Below are positions 21,883 through 29,566 of a DNA stretch of 45,073 bases, one piece after another (within the stretch, counting starts at the first letter, position 1; each line of letters opens with the position of its first letter). Below the pieces are notes generated by a model that saw only the letters and a list, made by a program, of their open reading frames with translations, ran no database searches and was not told the origin of the DNA. The DNA comes from an uncultured Bacilli bacterium. GTDB lineage: Bacteria > Bacillota_I > Bacilli_A > RFN20 > CAG-826. Location of the stretch: contig CAJOQN010000073.1 of the NCBI GenBank assembly GCA_905236535.1, positions 1 to 45,073 on the forward strand. Reading direction: 5' to 3'. The position numbers were made by a program, and so were the translations under genes.

Positions 21883-23459
21883 ATAAAAAGGCTAAACTAG
21901 GTTTAATTGGTGGCACCTTACTTCTTGGTGCTGTCGCGTTATCCGGATGTACCGCTTCTTTTTGTTCAACCAAAGATAAAGCTCACATGCTTTTTGCCTT
22001 TGACTACGGGGCAACAAAATATTACACCGAAGAAGATTTAGATCGTCCTGCTGATTCACAAAAGATTAAAATCAACGATCAAGAACTTGATATTTATTCT
22101 TACACCAACACCAGCAATTGTGTGGCGTTGCAAACCATCCTTGTTAACGCACAAAAGAATGGTATCACCATTCCATCTAACAACTACTTTAAAGCTTTCG
22201 ATGAAGAAGTTTTGAAATATATTGTTACAAAAGAGTCAATTGATCTTTCTGAAATTACGGTTTTAAAGGGCGAATATCATCAAGGTAATTACGAAAACAC
22301 ATTAAATGTTCTCGCAGATTATGGATATTACAAATTCTATTACAACATTCCAGAAGATAATGGTGTTGATGGAGCAGAAAAAGTTTCTTATCTCAGCACC
22401 GCAGTCAAATGGACAAACTGGGAATATTTTGATTCATTGGTTAGAACCAAAGAAACGATTGGTATTGATGAATTACCATCTAGTGATTTTGTCAAATATT
22501 ACAAATCACAGATGAATAGTTATATTAGAAATTATCGTTCTTGCCTTGCAACCTCTGATGGCGTTTATGGCTATTACGGTTCAAACGGCGAAAGAAATCC
22601 AATTAATATTGAAGCCAAAACATGGGCATATTCTTGGAGAATTAATGGAAAATTCACCTTCTTTGAAGGCTTATTGGTTTGGCCAATTGGCGCTCTCGCT
22701 GATGTCGTCACCGACGGGCTTAGGAACGTTTTTCCAAACAACCAAGTTTCTCAAGGTTGGGCCGCTGTTTTAGCGATTGTTGTGGTCACAATTATTGTCC
22801 GTTCCGTCATGATTTTCTTGACCATCGGTCAAACCACAAGCAATGCTAAGATGCAAGCTGTTCAACCAGAAATACAAAAAATCCAAGCGAAGTATCCTAA
22901 CGCAAACACAAATAGAAACGAGCAAGCTCGTTTAGCGCAAGAAACTCAAGCGATTTACAAGAAGCACGGTGTGCATCCACTTAGATCCATGCTTGTTATG
23001 ATTGTGCAATTCCCTGTCTTTATCTGTGTTTGGGGTGCTTTACAAGGTTCTGCTGCCTTATCCACCGGATCTTTCTTAGGATTAAATTTAAGCGAATCCA
23101 TTTCCGCTGTATTATTTAGTGCAACTGGATGGAAAACCGGCGCTGCCGTTACCGCTTTGATTTTATTCCTTCTTATGGCTGGTGCCCAAGCAGCATCAAT
23201 GTTACTTCCACAATATATTCAGAAAAAACAAAATGCCAAAGTTGCAAAACTTGGCAAAAACCCAACTGCCGATCAAAACGCCAAACGTATGAAATTATTC
23301 CAATACGGTATGCTTGCGATGATTATCTTTATGGGCTTTGCGCTTGCATCTGGTATGGGTATTTATTGGTTAATCAGTGCTATTTTCTCACTTGTTCAAG
23401 CCTTAATTACCAATGCCGTTATTGCCAGCAGGAAAAATAAGAAAAAGGAGAAAAGATAA
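21879..23459 (+). CDS. yidC: YidC/Oxa1 membrane insertase with lipobox and large extracellular domain
   Basis: At 526 residues the protein is about twice the usual Gram-positive length (about 260-290). A type II signal with lipobox LSGC (Cys24) predicts lipid attachment. Residues 25 to about 285 form an extracellular domain of no recognised family. The conserved insertase core follows: TM with Arg308 in the hydrophilic groove (VTIIVRSVMIFLT), a Lys/Gln-rich cytoplasmic coiled hairpin (about 320-365), then four more helices and a basic tail (SRKNKKKEKR). It inserts membrane proteins alone or with Sec. AGGAG precedes the ATG; jag follows after 2 bases. Confidence 0.95.
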   Translation: MNKKAKLGLIGGTLLLGAVALSGCTASFCSTKDKAHMLFAFDYGATKYYTEEDLDRPADSQKIKINDQELDIYSYTNTSNCVALQTILVNAQKNGITIPSNNYFKAFDEEVLKYIVTKESIDLSEITVLKGEYHQGNYENTLNVLADYGYYKFYYNIPEDNGVDGAEKVSYLSTAVKWTNWEYFDSLVRTKETIGIDELPSSDFVKYYKSQMNSYIRNYRSCLATSDGVYGYYGSNGERNPINIEAKTWAYSWRINGKFTFFEGLLVWPIGALADVVTDGLRNVFPNNQVSQGWAAVLAIVVVTIIVRSVMIFLTIGQTTSNAKMQAVQPEIQKIQAKYPNANTNRNEQARLAQETQAIYKKHGVHPLRSMLVMIVQFPVFICVWGALQGSAALSTGSFLGLNLSESISAVLFSATGWKTGAAVTALILFLLMAGAQAASMLLPQYIQKKQNAKVAKLGKNPTADQNAKRMKLFQYGMLAMIIFMGFALASGMGIYWLISAIFSLVQALITNAVIASRKNKKKEKR

Positions 23460-23461
23460 AT

Positions 23462-24061
23462 ATGAAAGTTTATCAAGGTAAAACTGTTGATGAAGCCTTA
23501 AAACTTGCTAGCGAAGAACTCCAAAAACCAATTGAAGAATTGATTTATTCTGTCGAGGATAAAAAGATTGGTATCTTTAACAAAAGATATGTTGTTGATG
23601 TTTATGAATTAAGCGACATCATTGCGTATGCGGAAGACTATATCTTGAGAGTTATTGACTCTTTCGGTATTGAGAGCTCCGTTAAAACCGTCTTAGATGA
23701 TGATTTAATTAGAATCACAATTGACTCCACTCATAATCCAATTCTTATCGGAAATAATGGAAGCACTTTAAGAGCTTTAAACGAATTAGTAAAGGTTGCG
23801 GTTAGCAATCATTTCCGTCGCCATTTCAGAATCTTGCTCGATATTAATGGCTACAAAGAAAAGAAATATTTCAAACTTCACAAAATGGCTAGAAGATTAG
23901 CGCATGAAGTTCAAAAAACCAAAACCACATACACCTTTGATGCAATGCCCGCAGATGAAAGACGTGTTATTCATAACGCCTGCTCAGGTATGCCAAACAT
24001 CAAAACCGAATCCACCGGTGATGGTGCACATCGTCAAGTTCAAATTATTTACGTTGAATAA
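23462..24061 (+). CDS. jag: Jag/KhpB RNA-binding protein
   Basis: The 199-residue protein has a Jag-N domain at 1-50 (MKVYQGKTVDEALKLASEEL), a KH domain with IGNNGSTLRAL (GxxG loop, near 97-107), and an R3H domain with ADERRVIHNACSG (Arg-x3-His, near 162-174). It pairs with KhpA to bind small and messenger RNAs in Firmicutes and affects envelope growth. It starts 2 bases after yidC with AAGGAG and is followed by a terminator. Confidence 0.93.
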   Translation: MKVYQGKTVDEALKLASEELQKPIEELIYSVEDKKIGIFNKRYVVDVYELSDIIAYAEDYILRVIDSFGIESSVKTVLDDDLIRITIDSTHNPILIGNNGSTLRALNELVKVAVSNHFRRHFRILLDINGYKEKKYFKLHKMARRLAHEVQKTKTTYTFDAMPADERRVIHNACSGMPNIKTESTGDGAHRQVQIIYVE

Positions 24062-24066
24062 TTATA

Positions 24067-24087
24067 AAACACCCTATGGGTGTTTTT
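24067..24087 (+). terminator. Terminator of the rpmH-jag operon
   Basis: The stem AACACCC/GGGTGTT with a TAT loop (24068-24074 with 24078-24084) is followed by TTT. It lies 6 bases after the jag stop. Confidence 0.85.
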
Positions 24088-24101
24088 AACTTAAAAAGAT
24101 T

Positions 24102-25433
24102 ATGTTTGAAACAATTGTTGCTTTAGCTACTCCACCCATGAAATCCGCTCTCGCCTTGATTAGAATATCTGGTGATAATTCTTTTGAAGTGGTTTCTAAA
24201 TGTTTTTCTAAAGACTTGACCCTCATCAAAGAAAGAACAGCGTTGGTCGGAGAAGTTAAAGATAAAGACAATAGTGTCATTGATCAAGTGGTTTTAATTG
24301 CTTATAAAGGACCAAAAAGTTTTACAGGCGAAGATCTTGTTGAAATCATTTGCCATGGTTCTTTGTTGATTGCTAATGAAATAATTGAACGATTGATTGA
24401 ATGTGGAGCAAGGCTCGCAGAACGTGGAGAATATTCGATGCGCGCCTTCCTTCATCAAAAGATTGATTTAGTTCAAGCGGAATCAATCAATGATTTAATC
24501 AACTCTACAACCAAAGAAGCAAAGAACCTCTCTATGATGTCTTTAAAAGGTGATACCTCATCCTTGGTAGAGCCAATCAAAACCAGGATTGCTGATTTAA
24601 TTTCATTGATTGAAGTAAATATTGATTATCCAGAATATGAAGATATAGAAGTTGCAAATAAAGAGAAAATAGTTGGAGTTTGCAGCGAAATTATTGGAAA
24701 AATACGTCATTTAGTGGAATCTGGTGAAAAAGGAAGAATTGTCAAAGAAGGCGTAAAAGTCGCGATTGTTGGAAAGCCTAATGTTGGAAAATCCTCACTT
24801 TTAAATTCTCTTCTTGGTGAAGAAAAAGCCATTGTTACAGATATAGAAGGAACCACTAGAGATATCGTTGAAGGCGATGTAGTTCTCGATGGTATTGTTT
24901 TACATTTATTAGATACTGCAGGAATCAGACAATCATCAAATATTGTAGAATCTATTGGTATTGATAAAGCCAAAAAGAGTATCGATGAAGCTGAACTTGT
25001 TATTGTTGTTTTAGATTCTCAAAACGACTTAACAAAGCTTGATGAAGAAATATTAGATTTATCAAAAGATAAACTAAGAATCGTTGTTTATAACAAGGCA
25101 GATACGGTGTCCGAAAAAGATAACAACAAGATTTATATTTCCGCGATTAATAACGACATTGATTCTTTAAAACAAGAAATTAAGAAAGTTTTAGGAATCA
25201 CAAACGAAGCATTTACAAACCCATCTTTAAACAACGCTCGTCAACTTGGTTTGTTGAAACAAGCGATTAATTCACTAAATAAAGCTATCGAAGACGCTAA
25301 AAATGATTTAAGTGTTGATTTGATTTCTGTTTCTTTAATGGATGCTTATAGTGCGATTTTAGCAATCATGGGCGAGGATAACGAAATAGATATTTCTAAA
25401 GAAATATTTTCTAGATTCTGCGTTGGTAAATAA
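24102..25433 (+). CDS. mnmE: tRNA modification GTPase MnmE
   Basis: The 443-residue protein, with MnmG, adds carboxymethylaminomethyl groups to U34 of tRNAs. It has an N-terminal folate-binding domain (1-120), a helical domain, and an inserted G domain with P-loop GKPNVGKSS (224-232), DTAG (LLDTAGIRQ) and NKAD. The C-terminal CVGK (440-443) is a variant of the CIGK end that carries the catalytic Cys. No Shine-Dalgarno stands before the ATG, only AAAAAG, and the gene begins 15 bases after a terminator. mnmG, the usual next gene, is absent here. Confidence 0.96.
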   Translation: MFETIVALATPPMKSALALIRISGDNSFEVVSKCFSKDLTLIKERTALVGEVKDKDNSVIDQVVLIAYKGPKSFTGEDLVEIICHGSLLIANEIIERLIECGARLAERGEYSMRAFLHQKIDLVQAESINDLINSTTKEAKNLSMMSLKGDTSSLVEPIKTRIADLISLIEVNIDYPEYEDIEVANKEKIVGVCSEIIGKIRHLVESGEKGRIVKEGVKVAIVGKPNVGKSSLLNSLLGEEKAIVTDIEGTTRDIVEGDVVLDGIVLHLLDTAGIRQSSNIVESIGIDKAKKSIDEAELVIVVLDSQNDLTKLDEEILDLSKDKLRIVVYNKADTVSEKDNNKIYISAINNDIDSLKQEIKKVLGITNEAFTNPSLNNARQLGLLKQAINSLNKAIEDAKNDLSVDLISVSLMDAYSAILAIMGEDNEIDISKEIFSRFCVGK

Positions 25434-25434
25434 T

Positions 25435-26202
25435 ATGATTTTTAATACTCACTCACATCTTAATGATTCTGCTTTTGATAACGACAGGGAGAATGTTATT
25501 AAAGAAACTTTAGAACTTGGTGTTTCTAATATTTTGGTCATTGGATGGGACAAGGAATCATCAATCAACGCTATAAAATTAGCGGAGCAATATGATTTCA
25601 TCTATGCGGCGGTTGGATATCACCCAGAAAATTTAGAAGGAATCACCAACAAGGATTTTGAAGACGTTATGAAGTTACTTAATCACCCTAAAGTTGTAGC
25701 GGTGGGGGAAATTGGTCTCGATTACTATTGGGATAAAAGAGAAGAAACTAAAGCTATTCAAAAAAAGTATTTTATAAAACAAATCGAAGAAGCTAATAAA
25801 CGCGGTTTACCAATCGTCATTCACTCTAGAGACGCAATCTTTGACACTTTAAATATTTTGAAAGAGCACCCAGTTAACAAAGGAGGCATTATGCATTGTT
25901 ATTCTGGGAGTGCAGAAAATGTTAAAGATTTTATTAAATGTAATATGTATATTTCTTTAGGTGGCACAGTCACATATAAAAACGCTGTTAATCTTAAAGA
26001 GGTTGCTAAAATTGTTCCTTTGGAACGACTATTAGTGGAAACTGACGATCCTTATCTAACCCCCGTACCATTTAGAGGAAAAAGAAATATTCCTGGCTAT
26101 GCTAAATATGTAGTGGAAGAAATTGCTAAACTTAAAGAACTTCCGGTCAAAGAAGTTGAAAAACAGACTTATGAAAACGCAAAAAGATTGTTTGGAATCT
26201 AA
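25435..26202 (+). CDS. tatD: TatD-family metal-dependent DNase
   Basis: The protein is 255 residues from the ATG at 25435, one base after the mnmE stop; a TTG at 25423 would add only MVNN. The TIM-barrel metal sites are seen in NTHSHLND (start), GEIGLDYY (Glu), IVIHSRDA and MHCYSGS (His), and ETDDPYLTP (Asp near the C-terminus). TatD proteins are 3'-5' exonucleases or deoxyribonucleases in DNA repair and RNA quality control. It occupies the yabD position of the Bacillus order, upstream of rnmV, which it overlaps. Confidence 0.94.
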   Translation: MIFNTHSHLNDSAFDNDRENVIKETLELGVSNILVIGWDKESSINAIKLAEQYDFIYAAVGYHPENLEGITNKDFEDVMKLLNHPKVVAVGEIGLDYYWDKREETKAIQKKYFIKQIEEANKRGLPIVIHSRDAIFDTLNILKEHPVNKGGIMHCYSGSAENVKDFIKCNMYISLGGTVTYKNAVNLKEVAKIVPLERLLVETDDPYLTPVPFRGKRNIPGYAKYVVEEIAKLKELPVKEVEKQTYENAKRLFGI

Positions 26203-26740
26203 AATATATATCGATGCCTTAATAATCGTAGAAGGTAATTCCGATAAAAGTCGTTTATCATCGTTCGTTGATACTGATATTCTTGTTTCAAACGGACTCA
26301 TGTCTTGCAAAGACGATATTGAATTTATCAAAGAAGTTTCTAAAAGAAGAAAGATTATTATCTTTACCGATCCAGATAACGCTGGTGAAGAAATTAGAAA
26401 AAAACTTAATTCTATTGTTGAGGAAGCAATTAATGTTTATGTTCCTGAAGGTGCCCACTTTAATGGTAAAAAGCATGGAGTTGCGGAATGTGACAAAGAA
26501 ACACTTGTTTCACTCTTAAAACCCCACGAATCACAAAAAACAATTAAAAATAACGGACTTTTGATGGAAGATTTATATAATTTAAAGATTGTAGGATTAG
26601 ATGAATCATCAAATATTAAAGAAAGAATTTGTAAACATTATTCACTAGGGAAATGTAATTCTAAAACCCTTTTAAAAAGATTAAATATATTGAAAATTGA
26701 GAAAGAAGATTTAAAGGAATATCTAAAAAGTGGAAATTAA
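26171..26740 (+). CDS. rnmV: Ribonuclease M5
   Basis: The 189-residue TOPRIM nuclease matures 5S rRNA. The domain shows ALIIVEGNSDKSRL (catalytic Glu) and IIFTDPDNAGEEIRKKL (DxD-type metal site), followed by the family C-terminal part with ending GKCNSKTLLKRLN. The start is uncertain: the ATG at 26171 overlaps the end of tatD by 32 bases and lacks a Shine-Dalgarno; a TTG at 26192 is possible, while the open frame back to 26123 is too long. It overlaps rsmA by 11 bases. Confidence 0.92.
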   Translation: MKTQKDCLESKIYIDALIIVEGNSDKSRLSSFVDTDILVSNGLMSCKDDIEFIKEVSKRRKIIIFTDPDNAGEEIRKKLNSIVEEAINVYVPEGAHFNGKKHGVAECDKETLVSLLKPHESQKTIKNNGLLMEDLYNLKIVGLDESSNIKERICKHYSLGKCNSKTLLKRLNILKIEKEDLKEYLKSGN

Positions 26741-27530
26741 TCGAAACAACATTTTGGATCTATGCGAGCGCAACAACATTAAGCCCGACAAAGATTATGG
26801 GCAAAACTTTTTAATTGATCCAAATGTCTCTAAGAGAATAATTGATTTATTAAATATCCAAAACTCTGAAAAGATACTAGAGATAGGTCCCGGGTTAGGC
26901 TCTTTAACACATTTTCTTTCCTTTTTTCCTAATGACATTGATGTTGTGGATATCGATTATGATATGGTGGGCTTTTTAAATATGGTCTACACCAATAATA
27001 AAAACATCAATATTATCCTTAATGACATTAGAAAACATGACGTTTGCTCTTATGATAAAATCGTGGGGAATCTTCCTTATAATATTACAACGGAAATTAT
27101 CACTTATTTGTTAATAAATAAAGGTAAAACAAAACGTATGGTATTGATGTGCCAAAACGAAGCTTTTAATCACTTTAATGACACTAAAGGAAGCGAATAT
27201 GGGCCAACATCTGTTTTGCTTCATTTAATAGCGGATATTAAAAAAGAATTTTTAGTGGGAAAAGGCTCTTTTTACCCCGCTCCTAAAGTGGAGTCTGTGG
27301 TCTTTTCTATTAATTTTAAAGACGAAAATAACGAAGATGCTTTTAAAGTTTATAAATTATCAAAATCATTATTCCTTAATCGAAGAAAAACAATATTGAA
27401 TAATCTTTCAAGGCATCTAAACAATAAAGAGAAGGCTAATGAGATATTGAATAAGTGTCAAATTCCACTTAATTGTCGTCCTGAACAATTGACACCAGAC
27501 CAATATTTTTTAATCTATAAAAATATATAA
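26730..27530 (+). CDS. rsmA: 16S rRNA dimethyladenosine transferase
   Basis: The 266-residue SAM-dependent enzyme dimethylates two adjacent adenines near the 3' end of 16S rRNA. Motif I is ILEIGPGLGSLTHFL; the catalytic motif IV is NLPYNITTEI; the N-terminal DKDYGQNFLID is also family-typical. Length is normal. Kasugamycin sensitivity depends on this modification. It overlaps the end of rnmV, the conserved Bacilli arrangement. Confidence 0.96.
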   Translation: MEINRNNILDLCERNNIKPDKDYGQNFLIDPNVSKRIIDLLNIQNSEKILEIGPGLGSLTHFLSFFPNDIDVVDIDYDMVGFLNMVYTNNKNINIILNDIRKHDVCSYDKIVGNLPYNITTEIITYLLINKGKTKRMVLMCQNEAFNHFNDTKGSEYGPTSVLLHLIADIKKEFLVGKGSFYPAPKVESVVFSINFKDENNEDAFKVYKLSKSLFLNRRKTILNNLSRHLNNKEKANEILNKCQIPLNCRPEQLTPDQYFLIYKNI

Positions 27531-27555
27531 TAATGTATAAGGGAGGATTTATATC

Positions 27556-28404
27556 ATGCTATCTATAAAAAGCTATGCCAAAATTAATATCGCCTTAAAT
27601 GTTGTCGATAAACTCGACAGTGGTTATCACACTCTAGATTCCGTCATTGTTCCTCTTGAACTCCATGACACCATTTTAATCAGCGTCCTAAAATCCTCCG
27701 CCGATACATATGTAACAATCGATGATTTTTCTTTAGGCGTTATCGATTACAATGTTGCCACATTTGCTATTGAAAAGTTTGCGGCTAAATATGGGATTGA
27801 TAAAAAATTTAGAGTATTCATTCATAAGGTTATCCCGATGCAAGCGGGCCTTGGTGGGGGATCTTCAAATGCTGCTTTTGTCATGAAGGGCGTTAATCAA
27901 TTATTAAAATTAAATGTTTCAAGCGAAGAATTAAAAGAATTAGCAATTTCCTTGGGGGCAGATGTTCCATTCTTTGTTGACTGTGTTCCTTCTAGAATGC
28001 AGGGAATTGGAGAAGTTTTAACACCAATTAACATTAAAAATAATTACCATGTTTTAATCGTGAAACCAAAAGCAGGTCTTTCTACGAAAGAAATCTTTGA
28101 CAAGTCTGACGAGATGACTTTGAACACTTGCAATATTGATAAAGTAATTGAAGCTTTAGAAACTGGAAACGATGAGATGCTTGCAGAAAACATTAATAAT
28201 TCATTAACTAAGCCGGCGGTTGAACTTCTTCCAGAAATAGATAAAATTATAAACACACTTAAAGGATTTGGCTTAAACATCGTTGGAATGACCGGTTCAG
28301 GCTCTGCGGTTTTTGCTTTAAGCACAAATGCTAAGTTGTTAAAAAAGATTGAGTTAGAACTAGAGGATACCTATAAAGTTTGTCTAACAAAAATCTTAAA
28401 GTAA
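27556..28404 (+). CDS. ispE: 4-diphosphocytidyl-2-C-methyl-D-erythritol kinase
   Basis: The 282-residue GHMP-family kinase phosphorylates CDP-methylerythritol in the MEP route to isoprenoids. The ATP motif is MQAGLGGGSSNAA (near 95-107); the N-terminal AKINIALNVVDK and C-terminal GMTGSGSAVFAL are characteristic. It implies that the organism makes isoprenoids by the MEP pathway, which fits the presence of a polyprenyl-phosphate transporter further on. GGGAGGA precedes the ATG; glmU starts 9 bases later. Confidence 0.95.
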   Translation: MLSIKSYAKINIALNVVDKLDSGYHTLDSVIVPLELHDTILISVLKSSADTYVTIDDFSLGVIDYNVATFAIEKFAAKYGIDKKFRVFIHKVIPMQAGLGGGSSNAAFVMKGVNQLLKLNVSSEELKELAISLGADVPFFVDCVPSRMQGIGEVLTPINIKNNYHVLIVKPKAGLSTKEIFDKSDEMTLNTCNIDKVIEALETGNDEMLAENINNSLTKPAVELLPEIDKIINTLKGFGLNIVGMTGSGSAVFALSTNAKLLKKIELELEDTYKVCLTKILK

Positions 28405-28413
28405 GGAGAATTA

Positions 28414-29484
28414 ATGAGATATTCTATCGTTTTAGCGGCCGGTAAAGGCCTAAGAATGAAATCAAAAGAAGAAGATTCTAAAGTATCCTTTCCTATTTTA
28501 GGAAAACCAATCATTGGATATGTACTTGATGTTCTAGATACATTAAAAATTGACAAACAAATAGTGGTCGTGGGTTTTGGTGGAGAAACCATTAAAAAAA
28601 TCGTAGGAGACCGCGCGGAAACTGTGTGGCAAGATGTTCAAAGAGGAACAGGGCACGCAGCCTTACAAGCGTATGATTTATTACACGAATTAGAGGGAGA
28701 AACCATCATCTTATCTGGAGACACCCCTCTTTTGACAAAAGACACTCTTAAAAATTTGTTTAAAAAGCACGAACGTTATGAAAACGACGTCACTATTTTA
28801 ACTGCCTATCTTGAAAAACCAGAAGGGTATGCGAGAATTATCCGTGATCCAAAAAGTCAAAAGATTGTCGCGGTGAAAGATGAAAAAGATTGCTCCTATG
28901 ATGAAAAGCAATTTAACGAAGTTAATACAGGCGCGTATATCTTTAATAACAAATTACTTTTTGAAATGTTAAAAAAAGAAAATCCAGACGGCAACCAACA
29001 ATCACAACTTTCAAATATCGTAACCAAAATTATTAATGAAGGTTTTAAGGTTGATTCTTATGTAACACTAGACCAAGAAGAAGCTTTTTCTATCGCTAAT
29101 AGACAACAACTATCTTATGTAAGTAAAGTTTTGTCTAAAAAGATTAATAAGAAATTGATGATGAATGGTGTTTCAATTGAAGACCTCAATTCCACCCATA
29201 TCTCCCCAGATGTCGAAATTGGTCAAGACACCATTATTCTTCCAAACACCATCATTTTGGGCAAGTGCCAAATTGGAGAAGAAAACTACATCGGTCCAAA
29301 TGCTTATATCTCGAATTCTAATATCGGGAATAGAAACACAATCAAAGGGTCGTGGATAGAAGACTCATCTCTTGGTGATGATAACATCGTTGAACCAAAC
29401 GCTGTCATAAGCGAAAATACCTCAATTGGAAACAACCAAAAATTAGAATCATTCCAACTTTATAAAAACAAAACAATTCGCTAA
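28414..29484 (+). CDS. glmU: GlmU uridylyltransferase, lacking the acetyltransferase active site
   Basis: The protein is 356 residues, against about 456 for full GlmU. The N-terminal nucleotidyltransferase is intact: LAAGKGLRMKS (Leu for the usual Thr), QRGTGHAALQA, LSGDTPLL and the EVNTGAYIF metal region. The left-handed beta-helix begins near residue 250 (hexapeptide repeats with I/V-G), but the protein ends at about E. coli residue 355, before the catalytic His363 and the other acetyl-CoA site residues. The stop is followed by a terminator, so this is no recent frameshift. It probably makes UDP-GlcNAc from GlcNAc-1-P only. AAGGAG precedes the ATG. Confidence 0.9.
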   Translation: MRYSIVLAAGKGLRMKSKEEDSKVSFPILGKPIIGYVLDVLDTLKIDKQIVVVGFGGETIKKIVGDRAETVWQDVQRGTGHAALQAYDLLHELEGETIILSGDTPLLTKDTLKNLFKKHERYENDVTILTAYLEKPEGYARIIRDPKSQKIVAVKDEKDCSYDEKQFNEVNTGAYIFNNKLLFEMLKKENPDGNQQSQLSNIVTKIINEGFKVDSYVTLDQEEAFSIANRQQLSYVSKVLSKKINKKLMMNGVSIEDLNSTHISPDVEIGQDTIILPNTIILGKCQIGEENYIGPNAYISNSNIGNRNTIKGSWIEDSSLGDDNIVEPNAVISENTSIGNNQKLESFQLYKNKTIR

Positions 29485-29514
29485 AAATATTAAGGTTTTG
29501 CTGAAAAAACAATA

Positions 29515-29550
29515 AAAAACTCTGGGTTTTGAAGCTCAGAGTTTTGTTTA
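29515..29550. terminator. Bidirectional terminator between glmU and ppdK
   Basis: The stem AAACTCTGGG/CTCAGAGTTT (29517-29526 with 29535-29544, one G-U pair, 8-base loop) has a T-rich tract to the right and an A-rich tract to the left, so it serves both convergent genes. Confidence 0.8.
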
Positions 29551-29566
29551 AGTTTTAGCTAAGCAA

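Noticed and set aside
29485..29566. Frameshift or continuation of glmU beyond its stop
   Set aside because: Only 82 bases remain before ppdK and they hold a terminator; no hexapeptide repeats in other frames.
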